Below, in pieces: positions 52,966 through 61,494 of a stretch of 64,000 bases of DNA. This DNA is from Methylosinus sp. C49 (GTDB taxonomy: Bacteria > Pseudomonadota > Alphaproteobacteria > Rhizobiales > Beijerinckiaceae), in assembly GCF_009936375.1 (NCBI RefSeq), contig NZ_AP022332.1, positions 248,001-312,000 on the forward strand, read 5' to 3'. The translations under genes were made by a program, and so were the position numbers. The notes under the pieces are model-generated. The model searched no databases, was not told where the DNA came from, and saw only the letters and a program-made list of their open reading frames with translations. Every line of letters begins with the position of its first letter. Positions within the stretch are counted from its first letter, which is position 1.

Positions 52966-55170
52966 CTAAAAGCCTCGAGCGAAGACGCTGTCGTCCCCGG
53001 CCATATAGGCCGGCAACGGCGCCTGCTGCGCATGTTGCACGTCGCAAAGCAATATCGGCGCCTCACCGGGCAGATGCAACTCGTTTCCGCCCGTGGCGCC
53101 GAGAGCGAGAACCGCCACGCCGGCGGCCTTCGCATCCGCCTCGATCGCCGCCGCTTCCGCCGGCTCGACCACGACCAGATAGCGCGCCTGATCCTCGCCG
53201 AAGAGGATCGCATGGGCCGGGCCTTCCGGCAGGCGGTCCAGGGTCGCGCCGACGCCGCCGGCGATCGCCATTTCCGCCAGAGCCACGGCGAGGCCGCCAT
53301 CCGAGAGATCATGAACGGCGAGCGCCCGCTGCGCGAGCACGAGCGCGCGCACGAAATCGCCATTGCGCTTCTCGGCCTCGAGATCGACCGGCGGCGGCGC
53401 GCCGTCGCGGCGGCCGGAAAGATCGCGCAGATAGAGCGATTGGCCGAGCCAGCCTTTCGTTTCGCCGATGAGCAGAATGGTCTTGCCGTCCGCGGGCAAA
53501 GCGATGGTGGAGGCGAGCGCGACATCCGATATCACGCCGACGCCGCCGATCGCCGGCGTCGGCAGAATGCCCGTCCCCTGCGTCTCATTGTAGAGCGAGA
53601 CATTGCCGGAGACGATCGGGAAGTCGAGCGCATGCGCCGCCTCGCCGATGCCTTGCAGGCAGCCGACGAACTGGCCCATGATCTCGGGCTTTTCGGGATT
53701 GCCGAAATTGAGATTGTCGGTGAGCGCCAGAGGCTGGCCGCCGCGCGCGGAAATATTGCGCCAGGCCTCCGCCACGGCTTGGCGGCCGCCTTCGACCGGA
53801 TCGGCCGCGCAATAGCGCGCGGTCACGTCGGTGGTCAGCACCAATCCCTTGCGCCCCTCGCGGATGCGCACCACGGCGGCGTCGCCGCCCGGCGCGCGCA
53901 CCGTATTGCCGAGGATCAGATGGTCATATTGCTCCCAGACCCAGCGCTTGGAGCAGAGGTCCGGCGTCGCCAGCAGGGCGAGCAGCGCGCGCGCATTGGA
54001 GCCGACCGGCGCGATCGAAGCGGCGTCGAGAACTGGCGGCTTGGGCGTCGGGACATGGGGCCGGTCATAGACCGGCGCCTCGTCGCCGAGCTCCTTGATC
54101 GGCAGATCGGCCTCGACGACGCCCTTGTGCTTGACCACGAAACGCAGGTTGTCGGTAGTCTTGCCGATGATCGCGAAATCGAGGCCCCATTTCACGAAAA
54201 TGGCCTCGGCCTCTTTCTCCTGCTCGGGCTTCAGCACCATGAGCATGCGCTCCTGGCTCTCCGAGAGCATCATCTCATAGGCGGTCATGCCTTCTTCGCG
54301 GCAGGGCAGGGCGTCGAGATCGAGCTCTATGCCGAGATTGCCCTTGGCGCCCATCTCCACTGCCGATGAGGTGAGGCCCGCCGCGCCCATGTCTTGGATC
54401 GCGATGACGGCGCCCGAGGCCATCAGCTCGAGACAGGCCTCGAGCAGAAGCTTCTCCGAGAAGGGGTCGCCGACCTGCACGGTCGGGCGCTTCTCCTCGG
54501 CGTCGGCCTCGAAGGAGGCGGAGGCCATGCTGGCGCCGTGAATGCCGTCGCGGCCGGTCTTGGAGCCGAGATAGACGATCGGATTGCCGACGCCCGCCGC
54601 CGCCGAATAGAAGATCGAATCCGTGCGGGCGAGGCCGACCGCCATGGCGTTGACGAGAATATTGCCGTCATAGGATTCGTCGAATTCCGTCGAGCCGCCC
54701 ACTGTCGGCACACCGAAGGAATTGCCATAGCCGCCGACGCCCGCGACCACGCCGGCGACGAGGCGCCGCGTCTTGGGATGCGCCGGCTTGCCGAAGCGCA
54801 GCAGATTCAAACAGGCGATCGGCCGCGCGCCCATTGTGAAGACGTCGCGCAAAATGCCGCCGACGCCGGTCGCCGCGCCTTGATAAGGCTCGATGAAAGA
54901 CGGATGGTTATGGCTCTCCATCTTGAAGACGCAGGCGTCGCCCCCGCCGATGTCGATAACGCCGGCATTCTCGCCCGGCCCCTTGATGACCCATGGCGCT
55001 TTGGTCGGCAGCTTGCGCAGATGAATGCGCGAAGACTTGTAGGAACAATGCTCGTTCCACATTGCCGAGAATATTCCGAGCTCGGTGAGGCTCGGCGCAC
55101 GGCCGATCAGCGCGACGATGCGCTCATATTCATCTTGTTTCAGCCCATGCGCCAAGGCCGCTTCGAGCAT
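52966..55170 (-). CDS. purL: Phosphoribosylformylglycinamidine synthase subunit PurL
   Basis: A 734-residue small-type PurL, as in bacteria that also use PurQ and PurS. The front is [30 protein letters not shown], followed by [28 protein letters not shown], the ATP-binding and substrate region. [25 protein letters not shown] and the late [18 protein letters not shown] are AIR-synthase-like motifs. It converts FGAR to FGAM in purine synthesis. bolA starts 15 bp after its stop. Its promoter lies in 55171-55430. Confidence 0.97.
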   Translation of the reverse strand: MLEAALAHGLKQDEYERIVALIGRAPSLTELGIFSAMWNEHCSYKSSRIHLRKLPTKAPWVIKGPGENAGVIDIGGGDACVFKMESHNHPSFIEPYQGAATGVGGILRDVFTMGARPIACLNLLRFGKPAHPKTRRLVAGVVAGVGGYGNSFGVPTVGGSTEFDESYDGNILVNAMAVGLARTDSIFYSAAAGVGNPIVYLGSKTGRDGIHGASMASASFEADAEEKRPTVQVGDPFSEKLLLEACLELMASGAVIAIQDMGAAGLTSSAVEMGAKGNLGIELDLDALPCREEGMTAYEMMLSESQERMLMVLKPEQEKEAEAIFVKWGLDFAIIGKTTDNLRFVVKHKGVVEADLPIKELGDEAPVYDRPHVPTPKPPVLDAASIAPVGSNARALLALLATPDLCSKRWVWEQYDHLILGNTVRAPGGDAAVVRIREGRKGLVLTTDVTARYCAADPVEGGRQAVAEAWRNISARGGQPLALTDNLNFGNPEKPEIMGQFVGCLQGIGEAAHALDFPIVSGNVSLYNETQGTGILPTPAIGGVGVISDVALASTIALPADGKTILLIGETKGWLGQSLYLRDLSGRRDGAPPPVDLEAEKRNGDFVRALVLAQRALAVHDLSDGGLAVALAEMAIAGGVGATLDRLPEGPAHAILFGEDQARYLVVVEPAEAAAIEADAKAAGVAVLALGATGGNELHLPGEAPILLCDVQHAQQAPLPAYMAGDDSVFARGF

Positions 55171-55430
55171 TGTGTCTCCCCCGCCGGACGCGGCCTCGCC
55201 GCGGATTTCGGCTCGTGTTTCGGGTAAGTCGAATTGTCGCAGCCGCGACAGAGCTTTCAGAACGGGCGGCGCCGACGAATCTCCCGCTATTCTGCCGTTT
55301 CGCCCCAGAAAGGCCGCAAAATCCGGCGCTTCGCCTTCCGATTAATAGGATCGCCGCGCAATGGCAACTGCCGCGGGCTGTTGCCAAAGAGTCACAGCCG
55401 GAGAGAAAGAATTGTGAGACGAGGCAGTCT
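55171..55430. other. Gene-free interval upstream of purL and the outer-membrane protein gene
   Basis: 260 bp of divergent promoter space, continued by the FNR-type box at 55431. I see no riboswitch-like conserved core and no strong consensus promoter here. Confidence 0.5.
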
Positions 55431-55444
55431 TTGATCTAGATCAA
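55431..55444 (+). promoter_or_regulatory. FNR/FixK-type box upstream of the outer-membrane protein gene
   Basis: TTGATCTAGATCAA is a perfect 14 bp palindrome matching the FNR/FixK consensus TTGAT-N4-ATCAA. Its centre is 97 bases before the start codon of the gene at 55535, a position compatible with an activator site near -40. It suggests control by low oxygen. Confidence 0.75.
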
Positions 55445-55534
55445 GTCATCCTGTCGAAAATCGGAGCAATTTGAGCGCCGACTCGGATAGGCGCGTCACG
55501 CGCCGTCCTAAAGAGCAATCGACGGGGGAGCCTG

Positions 55535-57247
55535 ATGAGAAGTGTTTTGCGCGGCGCGCTCGCCGCATCCGTGTTGACCGCAGCGAGCGCTACGGTTCAG
55601 GCGGCCGATCTTCCTTCGATGAAGAGCGCGCCGCTGCCGCCGCCGCCACCGGCTTTCAGCTGGACCGGCCTCTACGGCGGTATCAACATCGGCTATGGCT
55701 TCGGCGATTCCAGCCGGGAGACGGGTGGTCTCGGCTATATTTCGGCGGGCTCGCTCGCGCCGGTCACGCCGCTGGGCTCCGCCTGGGGCGCCTCGCAGGA
55801 TCTGCACGGCGTCATCGGCGGCGGACAGGTCGGCTATAATCATCAGGTCAACCCCTGGCTGGTTCTCGGCCTCGAGGCCGATATTCAGGCCACGGACGTG
55901 GAGAGCAAGGCGAAATCGGCGGTCGGCGTCTTCGACGGCAATGGCGCGCATCTGCAGAGCGCCGATTCGACCAAGGGCGTCGACTGGTTCGGCACTGTGC
56001 GCGGCCGCGTCGGCTTCGTGCTTCCGTCCATTCCCAATCTGATGATCTATGGCACGGGCGGCTTCGCGTATGGCCAGGTGATCCACAATGTCGGCTTCGC
56101 GGATAATTTCGCCGCCGCGGGCGCCGGCTTCCTGGGCGGCGCGGTCGGCCATGGCTATTCGGACGACACGCGCACCGGCTGGACGGCGGGCGGCGGCGTC
56201 GAATGGTCGCCGATCCCGAACTGGTCGGTCAAAGCCGAATATCTCTATGTCGATCTCGGCTCGACCAACGCCAATTCCGTCTCTCTGAACGGCGGCACGG
56301 CGGCGATCCTCGGCACGACGACGCCCGTCTTCGCCGCGACGCAGAATTCGCCGACCCGCTTCCACAATGTCCGCGTCGGCCTCAACTGGCACTTCGACCC
56401 CTTCGCGCCCGGCCTCGTCTCGCGCGCCGACGGCCTGTCGTCGCTCAAGGAGCCGCCGCCGCCGGCCTTCGTCGACAGCTATCAGCCCTTCCAGGTTCGC
56501 CTGAAGGTCGGCAGCGTCATTCCGCTGGACGGCCATGGCACTGTCTATGACCAGGGCATCGGCCATCCGGCGCTCGGCTCCATCGGCCGCCTCTCGGGCC
56601 TCACCGGCGCGAATGGCGTGATCTCCGGCGCCAGCACCAATACCTCGACGTCGATCATTCCCATGCTCGACGTCGCCTATTACCTCACGAAGAACTGGGC
56701 GATCGAGGCGATCTGCTGCATCGCGCCGCATCACATTCAGGGCACCGGCACCATCGCCAGCGACTTCGCGCGCTCCTGGGTGTTCCCGCCGTCCCTGATG
56801 GCGCAGTATCACTTCACCAACTTCGGCCAGTTCCAGCCCTATCTCGGCGTCGGCGCGAATTTCACGGCCTTCTGGGGCACGCGCGTCAACAACGACGTCT
56901 GGGGCATCCCCTTCGCGCCGGGCTCGGCGCTGGCCGGTCTCGGCCTGCCCGGAGCGCTCGCCACCTTCCAATGGGCGACTGTCGCTCCCTCTTGGGGCGT
57001 GGTCGGCCAGGCCGGCTTCGACTATATGTTCAACGAGCATTGGGGCGTGAACGTCGACGTCAAATATATCGGCATTCATCCGATGGTTCACGCGACGGCC
57101 GTCGCTTTCGTGCCGGGGGCGCCGGCGCTCGGCCCGATCTTCGTTCCGGTCAAAGTGTCGCTGCCGATCAACCCGATCGTCGTCTCGGCGGGCGTCACCT
57201 ATCGCTTCGGCGGCGGCCTGCTGCAGCCCGTGCTCGCCAAATATTGA
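55535..57247 (+). CDS. Two-barrel outer-membrane protein (Omp25-like plus OmpW-like)
   Basis: A 570-residue precursor. The signal peptide is about residues 1-23 (ending VQA). Residues about 35-287 form an Omp25/opacity-like barrel: FSWTGLYGGINIGYGFG at the start, GTVRGRVGFVLP in the middle, ending VRVGLNWHF. After a short Pro-rich linker (KEPPPPAFVDSYQP) residues about 318-570 form an OmpW-like barrel: FQVRLKVGSVIPLDG, IIPMLDVAYYLTKNWAIEA, ending VVSAGVTYRF. Each barrel closes with a C-terminal aromatic, as outer-membrane proteins do. OmpW proteins may form small hydrophobic channels. A fusion of the two is unusual. Confidence 0.82.
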   Translation: MRSVLRGALAASVLTAASATVQAADLPSMKSAPLPPPPPAFSWTGLYGGINIGYGFGDSSRETGGLGYISAGSLAPVTPLGSAWGASQDLHGVIGGGQVGYNHQVNPWLVLGLEADIQATDVESKAKSAVGVFDGNGAHLQSADSTKGVDWFGTVRGRVGFVLPSIPNLMIYGTGGFAYGQVIHNVGFADNFAAAGAGFLGGAVGHGYSDDTRTGWTAGGGVEWSPIPNWSVKAEYLYVDLGSTNANSVSLNGGTAAILGTTTPVFAATQNSPTRFHNVRVGLNWHFDPFAPGLVSRADGLSSLKEPPPPAFVDSYQPFQVRLKVGSVIPLDGHGTVYDQGIGHPALGSIGRLSGLTGANGVISGASTNTSTSIIPMLDVAYYLTKNWAIEAICCIAPHHIQGTGTIASDFARSWVFPPSLMAQYHFTNFGQFQPYLGVGANFTAFWGTRVNNDVWGIPFAPGSALAGLGLPGALATFQWATVAPSWGVVGQAGFDYMFNEHWGVNVDVKYIGIHPMVHATAVAFVPGAPALGPIFVPVKVSLPINPIVVSAGVTYRFGGGLLQPVLAKY

Positions 57248-57276
57248 GCGACGCGCAAAGCTGAAAGAAAAACAAG

Positions 57277-57303
57277 CCGGCTCCGAAAGGGGCCGGTTTT
57301 TTT
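57277..57303 (+). terminator. Rho-independent terminator after the outer-membrane protein gene
   Basis: CCGGCTCC-GAAA-GGGGCCGG forms an 8 bp stem with one T-G wobble and a GAAA tetraloop, followed by seven T. It lies 30 bases after the stop codon at 57247. Confidence 0.92.
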
Positions 57304-57431
57304 GTCGCCCGATTGCGATTCGCCTTGTTCTTTGCCGCCTCGCGGCTAGGATTCGGCCCGTTACCTGTTCGATTCGGTTCAATGCGACGATTCGCCGGCC
57401 CTTCCGGCGCGCTTTCCCGAAGGATCTGAAC

Positions 57432-58535
57432 ATGGAAAATCCGATCGACGCGCCGCCTTCCGATCATGCCGAGCCGAGCCAGGTCGAGCCTGCGCTCGAA
57501 GCTGCGCTTCCCGGCGAGCGCGACGAGGCGTCGGATGCTCCGGGACGGACGGGCGCCGGCTTCGCCAACGCCCCGGCTCTGCTCGTCACCCAGGGCAAGC
57601 ATCGCTTCTACACCCTGGTTCTGCCGAGCGATCTGCTGGCCGCCACTTGCACGGTGGAGGCGCGGCTCGACAATCCGATCGACGGCTTCCAGCGCCTGCT
57701 CGACAAAAAACGCGCGCGCGAGATCGCCGATTATATCGACAGCGGCTTCGGCAGCGTGCCGAGCGCGATCATTCTCTCCGCGCAGCCGCGCGCGCAGCTG
57801 CAATTCGACCGCAAGAGCGGCGAGCTGACCTTCCGCAAGGATCCGCGCTCCTTCCTCATCATCGACGGGCAGCATCGCGTCTATGGCTTCAATCTGGCGG
57901 CCAAGAGCGTGAAAGTGCCGGTCGTCGTCTACAATAGGCTGACGCGATCGCAGGAATGTCAGCTGTTCATGGACATCAACACCAAGCAGCGTCCGGTGCC
58001 GCCGGAGCTGCTGCTGGACATTCGCCGTCTCTCCGAATCGGAGACCGAGGCCGAGGCGCTGCTGCACAATGTCTTCGATCTCTTCTCCAATGACGAGAAG
58101 AGTGTGCTCTCCGGCCTGCTGAGCCCCTCGGAGCGGCGCAAAGGCAAGATCTCGCGCGTGACCTTCAACGCCGCGCTGAAATCCATCGACGGCGCTTTCG
58201 TCGACGCCTCGGCGCAGGATGTCTATCAGGTGCTCAACGCCTATCTGCGCGCCTGCCTCAACGGCCTGCGCTATCATGGCGCGGAGGCGAATATCGCCAA
58301 TCCGGCGCTGTTCAAGGCGCTGATCCTGCTCTTCGCCAATGTCGCCGAGCGCGTCTCGGACCGCTATGGCGGCCGCTACACCACGCAGAATTTCGAGGAT
58401 ATTCTCGGCCCTTTCTTCCGCAAGCTGAAGAAGAGCGAGCTGCCCAAGCCCGCGACCGGCCATTTGGCGCTCTATGAGCATTATCGGAAAGCGCTGAGCT
58501 CGGGCTTCTCGCTCAAGCAATGGCTGTTCGCATGA
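57432..58535 (+). CDS. DGQHR-domain protein (DndB-like)
   Basis: A 367-residue protein. FLIIDGQHRVYGFNLAAKSVKVPVVVY (DGQHR motif, about residues 145-149) and CQLFMDINTKQRPVPPELLLDIR (FxxIN..Q motif, about residue 178) define the DGQHR/DndB family, related to ParB-like nucleases. A low-complexity acidic N-terminus (residues 1-45) is followed by HRFYTLVLPSDLLA. DndB is the regulator of phosphorothioate DNA modification, but no dndA, C, D or E gene is near. Its real role here is open. It is preceded by a terminator and followed by hairpin repeats, so it forms its own unit. Confidence 0.82.
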   Translation: MENPIDAPPSDHAEPSQVEPALEAALPGERDEASDAPGRTGAGFANAPALLVTQGKHRFYTLVLPSDLLAATCTVEARLDNPIDGFQRLLDKKRAREIADYIDSGFGSVPSAIILSAQPRAQLQFDRKSGELTFRKDPRSFLIIDGQHRVYGFNLAAKSVKVPVVVYNRLTRSQECQLFMDINTKQRPVPPELLLDIRRLSESETEAEALLHNVFDLFSNDEKSVLSGLLSPSERRKGKISRVTFNAALKSIDGAFVDASAQDVYQVLNAYLRACLNGLRYHGAEANIANPALFKALILLFANVAERVSDRYGGRYTTQNFEDILGPFFRKLKKSELPKPATGHLALYEHYRKALSSGFSLKQWLFA

Positions 58536-58591
58536 GGCTGGCCGATCGTCTAGGGCGCCGCCATCAGTCCCTCGCCCTGAGGAGCCCGCAT

Positions 58592-58730
58592 CGATCTCGG
58601 GTTTACCCGAGATCGGCATGATAATGCCCAAGTCGGGCAAGCCCGACTTGGGTGCGGGCGTCTCGAAGGGTCGCCGCTGCGTGGGCGCTGGAGCGTCCTT
58701 CGAGGCTTTTTGCTGCGCAAAAAGCGCCTC
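58592..58730. repeat. Array of three palindromes between convergent genes
   Basis: CGATCTCGGGT-TT-ACCCGAGATCG (58592-58615), CCCAAGTCGGGC-AA-GCCCGACTTGGG (58627-58652) and GAGGCTTTTTGC...GCAAAAAGCGCCTC (58701-58730). They lie between the ends of the DGQHR gene and the DUF4169 gene. Flanking CTCGCCCTGAGG and CTTCGAGGC...GCCTCAGGA match a common style of rhizobial intergenic repeats. They may act as bidirectional terminators. Confidence 0.85.
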
Positions 58731-58751
58731 AGGACAAGGGGTTGGATGTTT

Positions 58752-58946
58752 TCACTCCGGCTCTGATCGCGACTCTTCCAGCCGATGCGCGTCGAGCTTT
58801 TCTTTCTCGAGACGCGCGGTCGCTTCGCTGAGTTCTCGCTCGGCCTTGGTGCGGCCATGCGCGATGCGATTGGCTTCCGCCTCCGCCTCTTTGGAGCGCT
58901 TGTCCCTGAGCTTGCGAGCGCGTCGCAGATTGACGATCTCGCTCAT
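58752..58946 (-). CDS. DUF4169 family protein
   Basis: A 64-residue, highly charged helical protein: MSEIVNLRRARKLRDKRSKEAEAEANRIAHGRTKAERELSEATA. The MSEIVNLRRARK start is diagnostic of DUF4169, a small alphaproteobacterial family of unknown role. It starts 6 bp after the sspB stop, so the two are one operon. The conserved adjacency to the ClpXP adaptor hints at a link to proteolysis, but that is inference. Confidence 0.88.
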   Translation of the reverse strand: MSEIVNLRRARKLRDKRSKEAEAEANRIAHGRTKAERELSEATARLEKEKLDAHRLEESRSEPE

Positions 58947-58952
58947 GGCGAA

Positions 58953-59513
58953 TCAGGTCTTCTTGCGGAAGGCGTCGATGGAGACGATCTTGGCGGCGTC
59001 GCCGCCGCTCTCCTCGGTCATGGGCGCCGGCTCCTGACGCTTCTCGCTGCGGGCGACGCGCGGGCCGGGCCGGACGGGCGTCGTCTCGCCGGCGGCGGGC
59101 TGCGGCCGCGCCGGGAAACGGGCCGGCTCCTCTTCCTCGCGGGCGGGGGCGAGCTCGTCGACCTCCCATTTGAGGCCGAAATCGACGGAAGGATCAGAGA
59201 AGACAGTCACCGCCTCGAAGGGCACATAGAGCTGCTCGGGAATGCTGCGGAAGGACAGGCCGACCGAGAAGCCGCGCTCATCGACGATGAGATTGGAATA
59301 TTGATGCTGCAGGATGATGGTCATCTCCTGCGGCCATTGCTCCGCGAGGCGCTTGGAAATTCGGACCCCCGGCGCCTTGGTGCGAAAGCTGATGGTGAAA
59401 TGATGGTCGCCCGGCAGACGGCCCGCGGCCGATGCATCGGCGAGAACCTTGCGCATGACGCCGCGAAGTGCGTCCTGGACGAGAAGATCGTATCTGATGA
59501 GGTCGGTGGACAT
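58953..59513 (-). CDS. sspB: SspB-alpha, adaptor of ClpXP for ssrA-tagged proteins
   Basis: A 186-residue SspB-family protein of the alphaproteobacterial type. The substrate-binding domain holds LIRYDLLVQDALRGVMRKVLADA, FTISFRTKAPGVRISKRLAEQWPQEMTIILQHQYSNL and VGLSFRSIPEQLYVPFEAVTVFSDPSVDFGLKW. A disordered Pro/Glu linker leads to the C-terminal KIVSIDAFRKK, the likely ClpX-docking peptide. It tethers ssrA-tagged proteins to ClpXP. It lies about 90 bp from the ssrA gene whose tag it is expected to recognise. Confidence 0.95.
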   Translation of the reverse strand: MSTDLIRYDLLVQDALRGVMRKVLADASAAGRLPGDHHFTISFRTKAPGVRISKRLAEQWPQEMTIILQHQYSNLIVDERGFSVGLSFRSIPEQLYVPFEAVTVFSDPSVDFGLKWEVDELAPAREEEEPARFPARPQPAAGETTPVRPGPRVARSEKRQEPAPMTEESGGDAAKIVSIDAFRKKT

Positions 59514-59599
59514 GACGCTCGCCGAGAACCCCTGTTCGCTCTGCCCTGTCGGGACGAAAGTGGAGGCTTCTGTTGCCAGGCGCCTCCGAGCCCCGCCTA

Positions 59600-59900
59600 G
59601 AAGTGCTACCCCCTAGGGCTTGAATCCCAGTACCTTCACTGCATTACGCAGCGACGGCCACCGGAGCATAGTTGTCGTTGGCAACTATAAGGTTTGACCC
59701 GATAACGGCGGTATCATGCCGAGCGAAAAAGCACCCTTTACGCCCTCGTCGATCCTATTTCGCCCCCGCCACAAGCCGTCGCGCCAAATTCGCGCTCGCG
59801 TGACGGCCTCTGGTGGAGGCGCCGGGTACCGCCCCCGGGTCCGATAGGTTTATTACGGAGTTCGTTTATCGCCATAGCCGTCCCGAAGGTCGGCAGCTCA
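59600..59900 (-). ncRNA. ssrA: Transfer-messenger RNA, circularly permuted two-piece form
   Basis: On the minus strand the tag frame reads GCC AAC GAC AAC TAT GCT CCG GTG GCC GTC GCT GCG TAA (59644-59682): ANDNYAPVAVAA. Upstream in the precursor is an acceptor piece ending in CGCCTCC-ACCA (CCA at 59811-59813) with a T-arm GGACCCGGG...; downstream the coding piece starts GGGGGCG (from 59767), which pairs with CGCCTCC (one G-U). This order, acceptor piece before coding piece, is the alphaproteobacterial permutation. The RNA rescues stalled ribosomes. The outer ends are estimated; 59768-59810 is the removed segment. Confidence 0.95.
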
Positions 59901-60044
59901 CAATATACGCATTAAGGGCCGATGCGGAAAGGGGCTGCGGGGCAAAGCGGCGCCGATCTCCCCGACTTTCTCGCGCAGATTGAACGCACCGCATCCGCGC
60001 GAGCGTTGTAATGATTTGAATTTACGAATTCTTTTTCTAAAACG

Positions 60045-60082
60045 CGCGAAAACGCCCGCCGAGGATCGACGGGCGTTTCGCG
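60045..60082 (-). terminator. Terminator-like hairpin after the helix-hairpin-helix gene
   Basis: CGCG-A-AAACGCCCG pairs with CGGGCGTTT-CGCG (13 bp, one bulge). On the minus strand it is followed by CGTTTTAG. It lies 33 bases past the stop of the gene at 60116-60475 and before the ssrA promoter region. Confidence 0.6.
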
Positions 60083-60115
60083 AGCGGCCTACGGGGAGGG
60101 ACGGCCGGCCTCGGA

Positions 60116-60475
60116 TCAGTTGTGCTTGATGGCCTGGCCATCCTTGACGGTCAGCCCATCCTTGACCTGGGCGAACAGGGCGTCGGTGAGAATGCGGTTC
60201 TTCACCAGCTCGTCCGTGGTCTTATAAGGGCGGCCCTTGACGATCGCCTCGGCCAGAGTGTGGGTGAGGCCTTTCACGCCGGAGAGCTGCTCCACCGTCG
60301 CGGAATTGATGTCGAGCGGCTGGGAGACGGCGACGACCTGCTTGACCGGCGCAGTCGCGGTGGTCGCGGCGGCGGCGGGGCCGGCCGGGGGCTTCGCGCC
60401 GGGGACGGTCGCGGTCTGGGCGAAAGCCGGAGCGGAAGCGAAAAGGGCGATGGCGAGAATGGCGTTGGTCTTCAT
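60116..60475 (-). CDS. Exported helix-hairpin-helix protein (ComEA-like)
   Basis: A 119-residue protein. The signal peptide MKTNAILAIALFASAPAFA is followed by an Ala/Pro/Thr-rich spacer (about 20-50) and a helix-hairpin-helix domain: LDINSATVEQLSGVKGLTHTLAEAIVKGRPYKTTDELVKNRILTDALFAQVKD. The (L)DINSA..EQL..V.G pattern is that of ComEA-type DNA-binding domains. It may bind DNA in the periplasm, but no competence genes are nearby. The loop SGVKGLTHTLA is close to the usual GIG hairpin yet has KGL. Preceded by AAGGAGAC. Confidence 0.85.
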   Translation of the reverse strand: MKTNAILAIALFASAPAFAQTATVPGAKPPAGPAAAATTATAPVKQVVAVSQPLDINSATVEQLSGVKGLTHTLAEAIVKGRPYKTTDELVKNRILTDALFAQVKDGLTVKDGQAIKHN

Positions 60476-60595
60476 GATGGCTGTCTCCTTGGGACCGGGA
60501 CATTTCCCCGATCGACTTGCGCATCATGCCGTGCTCGCGCTGAACCCGTTTTGAATGCGGCGTTCACCTGAAATTCACCCCGCCGAGCCCGGGCT

Positions 60596-60817
60596 TCATT
60601 TGCTTTTCAGGCAGGAGACGGCGGCCGGCACGCAGGCCGCGCCCACCATGGAGCAGCCGGCCGACCCATCCTCGAGGCGAGCGCAGACCAGGCAGCCGTC
60701 GGTCCATTCGAGGCAGGCGGGATGATCCTCGCCATAGGCCTGAGACGGCTTTTCCTCTGCGGCGAAGGCCATGCTCGCGCCGAGCAGCGCGAGGGCGACG
60801 GCCGCGCGCGCGATCAC
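60596..60817 (-). CDS. Small secreted cysteine-rich protein
   Basis: A 73-residue protein with GTG start in GTGA overlap with pth. The signal peptide is about residues 1-20 ([18 protein letters not shown]). The mature part has six cysteines: [42 protein letters not shown]. This spacing suggests three disulfides or a metal-binding site. I do not recognise the family. Translation is coupled to pth, an odd partner for an exported protein. Preceding GAGG supports the start. Confidence 0.7.
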   Translation of the reverse strand: MIARAAVALALLGASMAFAAEEKPSQAYGEDHPACLEWTDGCLVCARLEDGSAGCSMVGAACVPAAVSCLKSK

Positions 60818-61434
60818 GCCTCGCCCACGCGCTTCTCGCCCACGCGCTTGGGCGCGGCGAAGCCGGCGGCGTCCATGGCGAGATGAATCTTGTTCTGCAG
60901 GCCGGCGTCGTCGCCTTTGACGATCAGCGCGGCATTGTCGGCCAGCGCGCCGCAGAGCGCCTTCACCCAGGGCTCCTCGCTCTTGGCGAAATCGCCCAAA
61001 ACGTAAGAATGCACGCGCGCCTTGTCGCCCGGATGGCCGATGCCGAGCCGCATGCGCTTGAAATCCTGCCCGATATGGGCGCCGATGGAGCGCAGGCCAT
61101 TGTGTCCGGCCGCGCCGCCGCCGATCTTCACGCGGCATTTGGCGGGGGCGAGATCGAGCTCGTCATGGAAGACGACGACATCCGACAGCGCGATCTTGTG
61201 AAAGCGCAGCGCCTCGCCGACCGAGCGGCCCGATTCGTTCATATAGGTCTGCGGCAGCAGCGCGAGCACGCGCTCGCCGGCGATCGTCCCCTCGCGGACG
61301 AGGCCCTGGAAACGCGCGCGCGACGCAGAGAAGCCATGGGCGTCGGCGATCTTTTCGACCGCCATGAAGCCGATATTGTGCCGGTTCCCGGCATATTCGC
61401 GGCCGGGATTGCCGAGGCCGACGAAAAGCAGCAT
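60814..61434 (-). CDS. pth: Peptidyl-tRNA hydrolase
   Basis: A 206-residue enzyme. [28 protein letters not shown] carries the catalytic histidine (about residue 20). [11 protein letters not shown] and [31 protein letters not shown] hold the conserved Asn and Asp. It releases tRNA from peptidyl-tRNA dropped by ribosomes, a salvage step that complements ssrA. It follows rplY by 60 bp, the conserved rplY-pth order, and overlaps the cysteine-rich gene by 4 bp. Confidence 0.97.
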   Translation of the reverse strand: MLLFVGLGNPGREYAGNRHNIGFMAVEKIADAHGFSASRARFQGLVREGTIAGERVLALLPQTYMNESGRSVGEALRFHKIALSDVVVFHDELDLAPAKCRVKIGGGAAGHNGLRSIGAHIGQDFKRMRLGIGHPGDKARVHSYVLGDFAKSEEPWVKALCGALADNAALIVKGDDAGLQNKIHLAMDAAGFAAPKRVGEKRVGEA

Positions 61435-61494
61435 GGCCTTTTGGCTCCGAGCCGAAGGAGGGCGATCGGCGGCGCGCGCCGATCGCCCGTCGCC

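Noticed and set aside
59600-59640. tRNA gene suggested by a GGGCTTGAATCCC-like T-loop
   Set aside because: It belongs to the 3' part of the tmRNA coding piece; no cloverleaf can be formed around it.
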